Assembly: GCA_021234155.1 (NCBI GenBank)
Contig: JAJEKV010000024.1
Location: forward strand, 18,581,858-18,645,857
Length of the DNA stretch: 64,000 nucleotides
Direction: 5' to 3'
Source: Isoetes taiwanensis
Lineage: Eukaryota > Streptophyta > Lycopodiopsida > Isoetales > Isoetaceae
Shown here: positions 37,776-49,900 of the stretch, piece after piece
How the letters are laid out: the number at the start of each line of letters is the position of its first letter
How positions within the stretch are numbered: the stretch's first letter is position 1
Notes under the pieces: model-generated
What the model was told of the DNA's origin: nothing
Database searches by the model: none
The model's input: only the letters and a program-made list of their open reading frames with translations
Position numbers and translations under genes: made by a program

Positions 37776-40700
37776 CAAACCCACCTCCCTCATCTTTTCT
37801 CCCCTCAGTAGCGGAGTAGTCGGATTTCAAGATAAGTGCCTTTGACACGCCAACACCGCTCTTGCTCCTAGTTCCTCGCTTTCATCAGAAAGGATTCACA
37901 AGAGCTTATCCTAGTCCTCGAGCAAACTTATTTTATCCGGGTCTATGTCGACGGAGACAACATTGCCTGGCATGCAAATTGCCGCAGGATCGCTCCAAAA
38001 TGCATCCAAAATCCACCGAGAAAACCATTGTATTAAATTATTAATAAGCTGGCTTCGATAATGGGGACACCACGCTTCTCACGCTTTGGGTCTCTTAACC
38101 GCAGCACGTACTCGTGAACCTAAAAGCATTGCAGGAGGAGTCTTCTATCTCCGCTGCGATTGTATCGAGCCATGGTTTTTAAGGCCCGCGACCGGTAAAA
38201 CCCAGGCTGGAAATGTGCTCAAACAGCCATCACTAATCTTCACCACCGTGTTTCCGACATTCGCTTTAGCCCGCCAAACAATACAAAGAATTAAAAACTA
38301 GTAGAAAGAAACAAAATGAAAATAATTAGTCCAAGGTGTGGCGGTATAAATTTATAATTACTTGGTTAGTTTCGCTGTGATAAATTCTTGAGGCAACTCA
38401 CTTGCCTTGTCAGATAACTTATACTCATCTGTTAGCCTCGCCAGATAAATTCATACCTTAAGGCAATCGTGCTATAAATTTATACCGTGGAGTTACAAAG
38501 GTGAAAGAAAAGCAATGAATGTGTTTACCAAACGCAGTTTTCAAAGTTTTCTGCCAAGCATGCATCAGCCCTAAAGGTTTAAGTAATCGACATTGTTTGA
38601 AGGTCGAATGAAAAATGATAACCCGCCAGCTTGCGAGCATATTGTAATATCCTTTAGCCCGCCCAAAAGCACTTACCAGTAATGCGCGCAGCGGCTTCAA
38701 CGCCAGCGCTATCTTTAATTTTGAAGCCGTATGAATATCAAATTTGGTGACAATGTAAAATTTTTGTTTGTCCAAAAGGCCCCGCTTTGGTGTAATCACT
38801 CCGGAACAACCCTCGCATAAGCAGCCTCCCGCATCAAACATTGTAAATCTCTCTATAGCCGGCGGTCAAAACCGGGCCAGCCGCCTGCTCAATGGCCTAC
38901 CTGCTTGAGAGCAAAACTATTTGGAGTATATTATCAGAAATGTACGGTTAGCATAACCCATATATATTCGGCTGGGTTATCTATCAACAATGTTTTCCTG
39001 CAACTCTCGTATACTTTTGGACAGATCCTTAAGGAAAATTGGCTTATTAACCACTTTAATTTTGTGTTGGTGTAGCCATCCTCGATTCCAAATAAAAAGA
39101 ATCATTCTTTATATTCCCGCAAAGAACTTTCTCACCAACAAGTCAACATTACGTTTCCATGCCGACCACAATGCAACTCTCAGCCTTTGAAAAACACCAT
39201 TCTAAGAACTCTCAGAATCCAGCCCGAAACCGCTTTTGAAGGTTCCACTGAGGGCCACTGCTCCTACCGGATGCAGTGGATTCTCTCTTTCAAGTCAAGT
39301 AAAACTTGCCTAAAACCCCCATTAAAATCCGGGTATCAAGGAGAATTTCAGCTTAACCTCTTAGTTTTTCTCTTGGTTGAGGTTGTATTGGACTCAAGTG
39401 GAGCGCCGCAGATCTTGTCCGTAATCCCGGTTTCTTTGTCAACTTCATCACCGCGATCCGCATTCCGTTTGGCGTTCAACACCAAAACTTCTCTCGTGAA
39501 GGACCCCGTGTAAAACTAATCTCATGGAATTCAATTTCTCCCCCCAAAAACATGCAGGCATCTAGAATCTCTTCTGATGGCTTCCCGCTACAAAAGAGTA
39601 TTTATCTCTCTGTGAACATAATTGAAAATGAGGAAGACCACAGTAAAAATACAAAAAAAAAATAAATCATGTATGTAGCATCTGCATTTACTTGATAATA
39701 CGACCGCATTCCTGGGGCCTTCACTATCCAAATTTCGCTTTTGGAGTCTTCACGCCATCAAGAAATGGGATTGACTTAGAAGTATCAAATGGGGTGAATT
39801 CTAGGTACAACCGGAGGTATTCCTGCGCCTCATAATCGATCGGTAGCGCTGGATAACCGCGTTGGATATCCTTCTTTTGGTCTCACCCTCGCACCAAGTA
39901 AAACATTCAAGTCAAGAGGACCTCGTGGACAACATCAGAAATACAGTTAAGGCACTTACTTGTGTCTGTTCTATGGTAGCACTCAACACCAAAAATCCAA
40001 AAGCCATGTCTCAAATATAATGTGGGCACAAATTGGCCAAGTAGGCTCTAAAGTGTCTCGCGAAAACAAATTCAAAATCACAGAGTTCCTGCATCTAGGT
40101 TGGGGAGATGATAATATTTACCTCAAATGGTGTGATAGACATGGAATGTGATATCAGGATCGCAGACTTACCATCACAACCGGCAACATTTTACTCCTCC
40201 CATTTCGCATAATGTCCACAAAATGCAATAACCTTATCACCTCTTCTTCTCGCCGAAGCATTCGGCGCAGATCTAAAGGAGTGTCATGACCACTACGCCG
40301 TAAAATCTCAAATCTTTTGCATTCGGTAGCAGCCCAAAGCAGTAGTTCACATGCCTTTTTAGCTCACTTCTGCCGCTAGTCCTTACTTAATTGATTCAAA
40401 CTTCGTGCAACACCGCATCATTTACCATCCTTTAGTTCGCTTACAACCCAACACCCTCTCGGCCAGTTGATTTGCCGTCATGATTGGATTGCCATCCGTG
40501 TAAAATCAATTTCGGCGCTGGCGCTCCATCAACTCACCTTCTTTGATATCATTTTTCCTATCCTCGCTTGCTTCGGGCAGTAATCATTAAGCTTGGTATC
40601 CCCATCAAACCTACCTGATGCTGCTCAACCATTCCTTCACAAGTTTGGTTGTACCCCAAAACAAAACACTCACGCATATGTCGGCCTCCCAACACAGTAA

Positions 40701-40780
40701 GCCACGCATCGATGGAAAAACCATTAATCACACACCACACAACACAAGGTATTTTCTTTTCATTAATAATTAATTATTAT
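37776..40780. other. Between direct repeats; no recognised gene
   Basis: The 3.2 kb between the direct repeats holds no domain I recognise. The longest frame (minus 38458-38841, 127 codons) contains KFDIHTASKLKIALALKPL but resembles no known family. The frame at plus 39187-39513 is likewise unassigned. This may be the interior of a non-autonomous element bounded by the two repeats. Confidence 0.35.
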
Positions 40781-40829
40781 ACCACACACCACACACATCA
40801 TACGCAAATGCGACAATAATTTCACACCA

Positions 40830-41003
40830 ACACGCCGTGGTGGTAGCAAGAGGTGGCCACGCCAGTGGTGGTGGCTGTGGTGGTGGTGGTGGGTGTGGTG
40901 GTGGTGGGGTGGTGGTGGGGTTTGGTGGTGGTGATGGTGGGTGTGTGGTGGTGGTGGAGTGTGGTGGGACATGGTGGAGTGTGGTGATGGGGTGGTGGTG
41001 GGT
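40830..41003. repeat. GGT/TGG microsatellite
   Basis: About 170 bases of GGTGGT-type repeats with GTG interruptions lie here and abut the start of direct repeat R2. They create spurious Gly/Val-rich (plus) and His/Pro/Thr-rich (minus) open frames. Confidence 0.85.
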
Positions 41004-41655
41004 GTTAACAAGGTTTAAAATGAAATGCACTTATTTAAGAAGTGCTGCTTGAAAGATTCCCTTTATAAAAATTGAAAACCTAAAAAAGCAGTACAAAAAT
41101 AGGGAGCAAAATAGATTGTTGAGCACTTAGCTCTAATACCCCCCAAAAAGTAACATTTTTGAAGCTTTTTCATTTTAAAAAGAGGGCAAAAAAAAATGCC
41201 TGCTTTAAGGAGAGAGAAACATAGTTTTGAAAACTCACAAGTTCTTATTGCTTTGCAAATAGAAGGAAATATAGTTTGTCTTTTGTACCAAGTAATGTAA
41301 GTACTACTAAAATCAAAAATAAGTAGCATAAAGAGTGTGTTCCATGGAGCATGAAAGAGTTGTGCTAATGTATTTGTTGAAGACAAAGCTTTCAAGAAAA
41401 AATTCTCAGAAATATATATTATAATTTAGCACATAGTTTACAATGAAACTAGGAGCACTCACACAATCAAATAATTATAATAAGATTTCAACTGCCCCAG
41501 ATAAACTTATACCTAGTGGTGGGTCTTCCACCACGTGACTCTGCCCCCTTAGGACTGGTTTAGGCCACAACAAATGGAGAGACTTACTGATTCCAATCCT
41601 ATTGGCACAAAGTGTTTCTAAAGTAATGTGTGCCCACAAAGCTCACAGTCGAGGA
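41003..41655. repeat. Direct repeat R2, ~650 bp (pairs with 37131-37775)
   Basis: This is the second copy of R1, starting TGTTAACAAGGTTTAAAATG. The TG at its start is compatible with an LTR, but R1 begins CTTTTAACAAGG, so the end is not certain. It ends near the sequence CACAGTCGAGGAG. Confidence 0.7.
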
Positions 41656-42130
41656 GATCAACTTGTGATGAGATTAGCCAGCGGCCTTCCTTCCGGCGAA
41701 CATAAGATAGCACGCTATTATGCTTTACAAATTGAAAAGATACAAGATAAGATAAGATAAATTTTACGCCCCACCGAACCTTAACGTTATGGATCAAGAT
41801 ATGCAAGGGCAACTACCATCTAAAACCCTCGGGACTAAATTCCCCATTACCAAAACACACAACCAAATATTAAAAGGCTACCAAGAATAAGATAAGATAA
41901 TGTTAATGCTAGTAGTAGTAATTTATGCTTCTAAATTATCTAGACATAGCCAAATTCAAGGATTAGCGCCATTGATCTAGAATAATTGTTGGCGCTCTCC
42001 CTCTCAATATTAATCGGCCTATTTCCTTTTAAAAAGGGCTGCTCCTTTCACTCGCGAGCTCCTCCTACTTCAAGCGGCCACCGAAGAGGGGAGAGGTCCT
42101 CCCCGTACCGGTGAAATCCAGTCCCTTCCT
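41656..42130. other. Unassigned sequence 3' of the minus-strand copia element
   Basis: The expected 3' LTR of the copia element (which would read TGTTGGAATC on the plus strand) is not visible. GATAAGATAAGATAA runs occur at 41746-41760 and 41888-41899. I see no gene. Confidence 0.35.
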
Positions 42131-45116
42131 CGAGATGGTTTCATGTGTCAAGAACATGTAAGCGCTAAGAGTACCCTTGAAACCAACCAAAAGATGGCGA
42201 GGACGCATCGGGTCTTGCCGCTTCTCCCACCCTAGTAGCTTTGCGACAACTCCACCAAATTTCACATGCATGACATCGCGAAAAAATGCTAAAGTACACC
42301 GTATTCTAAAAGAGGCCCTTATACAAGACGCTTATTTCTCCTCTTCTTCATTTGATCATGTACAAAGTGTATGTAACTCAATATGCTTTGTTCTTTTCAT
42401 GTAAAATCGATCTTAGCCGCGGCAAATACAACTTGTACTATCACAATATAATGGTGTTGGTCTCTGAATAATTCCAACTCGCTAGAAGCCGCCCTGCCGC
42501 ATACAATTCTCTAGATGCAAGAGACATCACAGCATATTCCAGCTTTTGCTTGTGGAAAGCAATAACAGAGTGTTGTTTCTTACTTTTCCAAGAAATAGCG
42601 TACCTCCTAGCAAGCGCGTGCATATTCTCGACCTTGATTCATGAAGCTCGACCACCTCCCCACCGCATCCTGAAGCTATCAAGTAATAGACCTTTGCATC
42701 TTACACCATGTTCACGTCAATACAAGCACGCGCCTCAGTGCCTTTCAAAATCTTAAAATAATGCTTTATGATTTCCAAAGGACCTTCACTGTGATTATTT
42801 AGAAATTGGCTTAACACATTACCGAGCAGAAATATCGTGACGTACAATTTCTGGATACATATTCCAATAAGCTCTCTATAAGGACTATCTTATCATGATA
42901 TGCTCTTCTTCTTTTGTTTTGGGACACATCTCGTAGGCCGATTCTTTGCCCAATATACTGAGTGTTTGGTGTTTTACACTCTTATCATTCCAAATTTTTT
43001 AAGCATGCCTAAAATATTTCATTTTTTGAGTAATAGCTATAAATCACTTTCACCATAAATTTCATACCTAATAAATCAAGCTAAGCTCAAATCGCTTTCT
43101 CATTTGAAATCTTTTCTTTAGAATATCTTTGCAATGATTTAAGCAAACTAATATCATTAGCGCCATTACGCTAATCATCTACATAAACCGCAATTATGCA
43201 AAAGTATTCATCTTCCCTATAGATATAGATATTTCCATCCATATTTATTTTTCAAAACCCAGCGCGCTTTCAAATGATTGTCAATATATACATACTCACC
43301 GACGCGGAGCTTGTCTTAGGCTACAACGCCGCCAATTTCCATATACCTTTATCTCCATCAACTTCGTGATCCGTAGAGGCTTGCTCATATAAATTTCTTC
43401 ATCCAAGTCCAAGATTGAGGAAACAAGCACAAACATTCATATGATGCAACTCTAAGTTTGCATGTTAGTAGGCCATAATTGCCCCTCATTAATTTGTTAA
43501 TTTAACAATTGGAAAGAAAAGTTTTATCATAATCAATAATTTCTTTTGAGAAATCCTTCGCCACCACTGCTTTAAATTTCTAAAATTCCTGCTATTTACT
43601 ACTCGCTTTAATTCTAAAATCTACTATTTGCCAAATCAACATTTCCTATTACTAGGTCCTGCCAATCCAGTTTATATGTTCATGTAATGCTCAAAAGAGC
43701 TTAATTCTAGTGGACACACCTTCTTACCGTAAGATCCCCCAAAGCTTCCACGCCCCTTCTTTCCCTTTTGTACATATATATCGCTAGATGACCAAATTTC
43801 AAGTAGTTTAGCATGAACTACCGATTCTATGCCAGCTATTTTAATATGTCCGGGCCTCCACAACCATAACATCGCTATATCCTTACTTTCCTCTTCCTCT
43901 CCCAAAATATAAAATATTATCTCCCCTTGATCATAAATTTTCCGCCTCTCTTTATGCTGATTTCCTCAGCCCTGCAATACTTTTATATAGCTTTTCCTTT
44001 AGTTCTAGCCATCGCGTTTAATTAAAAGATGCAATATTTTCTGTCATATGCAAAGAAATACATCTCGAGATATAAAAGAATTTTGATTGAATGTAAAAGA
44101 GGTAAAGACCTTCTAAATCCATAAATATTCCTTCCATTTTATCAAATAACTCAACTAGATCTCTGAATTACTTTCATGTTTCAACATTTAGTTCTTGTTC
44201 CAATTTATGTCTCCAGGATGCAATTTAATCGCTCGTGATTCATTTAACAAATACTCGCCACATATCCGTGGAATCATTACTATGAATTGAAGCTATAATA
44301 CCATAACCAAGCTTCAAATGATAATACCTTTTGCTTGAGCTAAATCTTTTGCAGCTTTTGTCGATTCTTCGCTAAGCAGATAATTTCAAATTTTGGACGA
44401 CTTCAAGCAGCCTTCATTCTTCATAGTTACGCTTTTGCTTCAGCCAGAGAGGGATCTTTAATTCAAATCCCACAAAATTTTGCTTCCAAAGTTTCAACTT
44501 TTGCTATCTCCCATGCTTGAAAACTGTAGCCTCCCTTTATACACTCCACCGCCACTTGTAGAATGTATAAAGAACCTTATTAGATGCCATCTCCTTTTAG
44601 ACTCACCTACCATACTGTGATGTTGGAATCAAATGCTTTGAGCCCGAATTGAACCTTAAGAAAAAACCGCACTAATCTTCCTTAGTAACTTCTCCTCTTT
44701 TAAATCCAATACATTTACCTGCTCAAACTGAATTGAGATCCACAACTTAATCTTTACAATGTGATTGAACTATAATATCACACGTAATCGAACTATTTCA
44801 CAATAAAATCTGGACGCTTTTGGCCACAGAGCATAAGATAGCAATCATCACCTATGCAACTCCGCCCAAAGACTACAACCGACAAAGCATACCTGAAAGC
44901 CCAAGTTCTGCTTCAGTAACGGACGCTGTGTACAAACGTGATCCAAATTTCAAAATATGACGCTTCTTACCGTTTCGTGAGTTCAAAAGTCCGTTTCGTT
45001 TCATTCTGCCATTTTACTTTACCCTTTCTATTTTTTCTTCCATGCAAAATCCATGTGTAAATGCCTACCAGGTGTAATTTGGATCAAATGCCTCACTTAG
45101 GCATGTAATTCCAACA
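42131..45116 (-). mobile_element. Ty1/copia LTR retrotransposon, degraded, minus strand
   Basis: Reading on the minus strand, a 5' LTR (45116-44621) runs from TGTTGGAATTACATG to GATTCCAACA. Gag follows, with a start near 44595 (MASNKVL) and the words YHLKLGYGIIASIHSND. A gag-pre-integrase region follows at 43905-43672 (GHIKIAGIESVVHAKL, FGGSYGKKV). The catalytic integrase core seems to be missing. Reverse transcriptase spans about 43590-42890, with VVAKDFSKE, IDYDKTFSPIVK, LEEIYM-like DLDEEIYMSKP, a damaged LYGLRQAPR and the catalytic AVYVDD at about 43190. RNase H follows with SWKSKKQHSVIAFHKQKLEY (about 42590-42530), SLASRELYAAGRLLASW and MKRTKHIELH (about 42400). It has many stops and frame breaks and no 3' LTR, so it is dead. 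The order PR/IN-RT-RH is the copia order. Confidence 0.85.
44621..45116 (-). repeat. 5' LTR of the minus-strand copia element
   Basis: It is 496 bp, bounded by TGTTGG and CCAACA, the usual short inverted LTR ends. The bases that follow in minus orientation (TCACAGTATGG) occupy the place of the primer-binding site but match initiator Met tRNA poorly. Confidence 0.6.
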
Positions 45117-45319
45117 ATGCCAAGGTCAAAAAGTTGCCTAAGTAATCTCAAACTAAGTGTAGCTAGGTGAGATTATGTGACCATGAGTTGAGAACTTATG
45201 ATTAGAAGTTCATGAATCGAAGTGTTGGATATTATCTAGAAGATAATATACAGATGACCATAGCAATCTCTCACATCAAAAATGATGCCCACATCCTCCT
45301 TAAAATACCCCCTTTTGGA

Positions 45320-46220
45320 AATGGGGGATTAACGGGCAAAGGATAATTTCTTGAGGGGAAGGGGATTCTAGTTCTATGTTAGGGCACCGAGGCAACAGGG
45401 ATTGCAATCTAGAACAAGGGATTTTCTCAGAAAATGAAGAATGGGGATGAGGAGAAATGGGGCACTGTGGGGTACTAGGGGTAACCCAGGGAGTAATAAG
45501 GGCATCAGAATTTGTGAACATGGGGATTTCTTTACTAAAAAAATGAAGAATAGGGATGACTTAGAGATGGAGTAGTCGTGTATAGTAGGGTAATGATGGA
45601 GTAATAGGATTGCAATTTAGAAATCACCTGATTTTGTAAAACATGAAGGAATGGGATGAGGACAAATGGGTACTTTGTGATAAATTAAGGTACAAGAAAG
45701 TAATAGGGATTGCAATGTAGAAGATAGAATTCTACTAAAAAAGCCACAAAAGAATGAGGGATGCTGGGTTAGTAGGGTAATGAGGGAGTAATGAGGGATT
45801 GTAATTTAGAATATGGGGATTTCTATGAAAAATCAAGAATGGGATTACAGAAATGCGTCAAGGTTAGTAGGTACGATGGAGTAAGTAATTGGGGATTGCA
45901 ATTAGAACATAGAGATTTTTTATAAAAATGAAGAATCAGGATGAGGACAAATGGGGTAGTCAGTATACTAAGGGTACAAGAAAAGTATTAGGGATTGCAA
46001 TGTAGAACATGGGAATTCTACTAAAAAAAAAATAAAGAATGAGGGATGCTTCAAGTTAGTAGGGGTAATGAGGGAGTAATGGGGATCAGAATTTAGGACA
46101 TGGGGGATTTACTAAAAATGAAGAATGGGGATGGTGAAATGGGTAGCTCGGTTAGTAGGGGGTAATGAGGGAGTAGTGGAGGATTGTACTTGAGAACAAG
46201 GGATTAGAAAATGGATTAGA
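45320..46220. repeat. Minisatellite, ~100-bp unit, about nine copies
   Basis: A G-rich unit recurs at roughly 100-bp steps. Its landmarks are GGGATTGCAATTTAGAACAT, then GGGGATTTCTACTAAAAA, GAAGAATGGGGATGAGG and GGTTAGTAGGGTAATGAGGG. GAAGAATGGGGATG-like cores lie near 45437, 45541, 45640, 45745, 45835, 45930, 46035 and 46120. There is strong strand asymmetry: G-rich on the plus strand. Confidence 0.85.
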
Positions 46221-47600
46221 GTAAAGTACTTAATGTTGTGTGATGAGATGGAAACACCATTAATGACCCTTCCTGATGTGGCATCTGCCAATACGTAGGT
46301 TTACTTTAGTCGTTGAAATATACAGGATTAATGACTCGGCTGGAGCTTGGGGCTTTTGGAAGAGGTAATTTTCACCGCTCCAAATTGTAGGTGAAATTTC
46401 AAGGCCGCCAAAGCAGCCGCAAATTACAAGCCATGAAAATTCTAATTTTAAAAAACAGCGGTTTGAAATTTGCCCCCATATGTTTCCTTCCTGCCATATC
46501 AAGTAAGTTTTTATACCGCTTAAGGTGGGAAGTGAGTTCATCAAGCAGAGAGCATCATCACAGTGGAGGGGCTAATCGACTTCAAGCTTCGACCAAAACA
46601 AGCTCAGCTTGGGGTCAAATTTCCAAGCCTCCTGCTTTTTCGCAATGCCTAAATTTGAGATCCATGGTTGAAATCTAGCTATGCCAATTTGGATGAGGTG
46701 GCATCTTATAATATTTTATTCGTTACCGTTTTTCTCCGGCCAGAACTTGATGTTTCCGTGACTGCTACCAAACTAGGTTCACGGGATATAATGAGATCGA
46801 AGTTGAACTCGCTGTAACATTTATAATATCCTTCCGTGTTCTTGGTTCCTCCCAAATGTACAGGGTGGTTCCCGCGGGTTTCGCATCCTCCTCATACCCT
46901 AGCGTCACCAGCCCGGCAATCAAAGTGCCGCTGAAGGGGATTTTCAAAGCTCGACGCCATCAAGCGCGACCAACTGATTTCGTGTTCGCACATCGGGTTC
47001 AGGATTCGTTTGTTCTCGGTGTTCAAACCACACTTTTCGTGAAGTAGTTCTTATTCTCTATTTTTTCAAATTACCTAAGATTTATAGTTTGATTGCTTCA
47101 TTTCCTTTTATTGCGTATATACGCATTTGGAGACGCATGTTAAAGTCTACTAAATTATACCCGGCTTAGACAATGAAGCCGCATAAGCCGGGCCGCCATT
47201 ACATGATGATGCTACATTTCTAGCCAGCTTTTGTCTCAAAATATCAAGTCGGGTATAACCTTTTCCCGCATTTATATTAACACCTCTATTATTTGAAGGA
47301 TCTCATTCTCGCTGTTTTGGTGGACAACTACGTATGAGCATCGAAGTTTTAGCAACTCGATGAATGGCCTGTGGTGAAGGCAAACATGCATTTATGCCTT
47401 GATGATTGAACAACGTCACATATTAAGGTTTTGTATTTTACGTAAATTCTTTTTTGTTTTGTTAACAATAATATATGGGAGGATGTGTAGTGAAAAGTTT
47501 GGATCTTCAACTCCCGCATAAAATTTATCCTCGTGGCTCATTTTGAGGCTCCTCACCGTCCTCATTAATTTAGTTCCTTTCCCTTTTCTACAATTATTCT
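46221..47600. other. No recognised gene
   Basis: Short frames (for example 46260-46544 minus, 46391-46678 plus, 46856-47047 plus) have no recognisable domain. The stretch directly upstream of 47610 may be a diverged LTR, given the primer-site-like sequence that follows it. Confidence 0.3.
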
Positions 47601-47607
47601 GGCATAG

Positions 47608-47645
47608 TCTTGGTGCCCACAGTGGTGCCTAGCCGGCAACAGAGA
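47608..47645 (+). other. Possible gypsy-type primer-binding site
   Basis: The sequence CTTGGTGCCCACAGTGGTGC followed by CTAGCCGGCAAC resembles the region after the 5' LTR of plant Tat-type gypsy elements (TTGGCGCCCACCGTGGGGC). No gag or pol domain is recognised downstream, so the element would be a fragment. Confidence 0.3.
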
Positions 47646-48640
47646 CGACCGACCTCGACTACATTAGTGACGCCGACACTTATAAGAAACCTCACTCAAG
47701 GGTTTTCGGGGAAAAACCTTTAATAGTAATGAGCTCAAGTAATGCCCAAAATTATTATCAGATCCTTTTTTTCTATCATTTTGGATTTTACTCACAAGCA
47801 CATCCTTTTTTCCATCCGTGGATTTTTGATTCCCATGCCGCCATTAACTTTTCCATCATTCGATTTTGGATTTTTTCCAAGGTTACTGGCCCTTTTTCCA
47901 TCCCATTGATTTTGAAATCGCCACCCATCCTTTGTATACCACAAGTGTATATTTCTATCCTCGGCCGCAATATTTCCCTCGGCCCCTCCATTGTGCTACC
48001 AAATATTTCTGAATTCGGTCTAGCTTTTATCCTGCTTTCTATCCTGCTTTTTATCGCTATCCCCATAGCCCGCCGCCTTCCTCAACATCCATCCTTATAC
48101 CGCTGCCACCCTCATCACCTGCCCCGCATTTCTACATTCTTGGCTATGGAGTCTGCCCGCATTTGAAGGTCCTTAGACTCCCCTTTGACGCCAACTAGGC
48201 ATCCTGAGCAACTGCCCTAAATATTCAAACCCTCGCCATATATCCACTATCTAATCCACTCAGCCTTGGGTATCAAATTCCATTCCGAAAGCATGACCAT
48301 CCCATGGATATCCCTTTGTAAGCAAAGCCTTAAACCTTAAATTTTATGCTGCAAAACCTTAAATCAAGTAACAACTGCTAATGCATGTTCTCAAAAAGAG
48401 AAGGTTACGCAATAAGAATGCCAAATCTTCCCTTTCTGGAAAGCTAATAGCAAAGAGTCAAAGATGGGGATCGCAAGATCGGGCAAGCTTGGCCGAGAGC
48501 ACTAATCGCTGGCCGGTGACATGTCGGCTGCGCTCTATCCCCTTTTTTTCTCCCGCTTCCTTTGTTGCATCCTCGCATATTTCCTTAAAATAATCAAGTG
48601 ATACGAAATTTATCTAGTACCCGATTGGAGCAACTAATGG
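47646..48640. other. No recognised gene
   Basis: An open frame at 47729-48166 (145 codons, hydrophobic, Phe/Ile/Ser-rich) carries no recognised motif and is rejected as a gene. The rest looks like decayed repeat. Confidence 0.3.
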
Positions 48641-49310
48641 AGATAATCGTAGATTTGCTATCGCTCACCAAAAACAACAATGCTTCCTACAACTAAAGCC
48701 ACGCTGTGATGTTTATAGAATCCGGCCTTTGATGTCAGATCTAGATGGTCTCAGAGAGCCTATTTCTACATAAATACTTGAGAAAGAAATGGATGCGAAG
48801 TTGCCTTGTAATGATCTTGAAAACTGAGCATCAAAAAACCCTATAAGATTAAAAGACATTCGGAAGCTCGTGTAAGAGAGCTACCGCTTACTAAGCATCA
48901 CAACCGGAATTGCAAAAAATATATGGAATGGATTGTACGCACGTAGATCATCTAAGCCTCGCTTTGGCCCTCGCTTAATTTTGGTGTCAGCCGTTGCCGC
49001 CTCGCTTCTAATTTAAAACCAATGTTTCCTACTTAATTACGCACCGCTGTGATGCTTTGTAGAGTCCCTTTGTTGTCAGATAGAGATTGTCTCAGAGAGC
49101 CTATTTCCTACAATAGCCAAGTATCATGAGTTGCCCTCAGAGATCCGAAAAATCAAAATCGGAACCTAAAAAACTCCAAAAGATTAAAGGCTTCGAGCCT
49201 CAAAAAATTGCTACCGATTTAACTAAAAAATCACAAATGAATTGCATAGAAACATATGGGAATGGATTATAATAAATATGATTAGCGGCTTATGGTTTTG
49301 GCCCCGCCGC
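48640..49310. repeat. Tandem duplication of a ~340-bp segment
   Basis: Two adjacent copies (about 48640-48985 and 48986-49310) share CGCTGTGATG, GTCTCAGAGAGCCTATTTC, AGATTAAA(A)G and ATATGG(G)AATGGATT in the same order and spacing. No coding sequence is seen. Confidence 0.6.
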
Positions 49311-49900
49311 TTTGCGGCGCTCAAAGATCTTGCCGCTTTGGCGCATTCCTCACACGCTTATAATTTCCGTGTCTCCAGATCTCATTCACTAGTCTTTACA
49401 GATGTGCATTTCTTTTGGCTCTCCATCCATTGCTTCCTTTCTCCCATGGGCATTATTCATCCACTTTCTCCATCATCATAATGCACTTTCCTCAAGGGGT
49501 TGCTACCGCTGGGGAGAGACTGCGGCGCACTTTGTTTCAGCTCCATCCAATGGCCCTGGCCACGCATCCTATGGCAGCCAGCTTTGCCGGTGGATCCCTT
49601 GGTGACGGGCCAAAGTGTATTTCTGTCCTCTCGGTTCTCTCTCGGCCCATCCATTGACACAAATACAAGTGGCTAACAAATGTGTGCCTACCAGATTCTG
49701 CATGGTATAAATGAGACAAGATTGTTGACTCGAAATGAGTTCAAATTGGTTCTCCCTCCTCGGCCGGGACCGCGGCATTTGGGAAAAAGTAGCCGCCACG
49801 CTGCCCTCCACACACCCACAAGATGTGGCTCCCAAGCTCCGATGGTTCATGGCAAGAGCTATGAGGAGCACCCGGCACTCGGAGTATATGTGGTCCCGCT
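49311..49900. other. Probable LINE body or decayed repeat, unassigned
   Basis: Overlapping short frames on both strands (49242-49940) contain no domain I can name. The position 5' of a LINE 3' end suggests it may be diverged LINE coding sequence. Confidence 0.25.

Noticed and set aside
38458-38841. 127-codon minus frame
   Set aside because: No motif recognised, isolated in repeat-rich sequence, and no splice or start context; too weak to call a gene.
40763-41052. His/Pro-rich minus frames and a Gly/Val-rich plus frame
   Set aside because: They are translations of the GGT microsatellite.
47729-48166. 145-codon hydrophobic frame that might be a membrane protein
   Set aside because: No conserved motif; flanked by decayed repeats; the hydrophobic look follows from T-rich composition.
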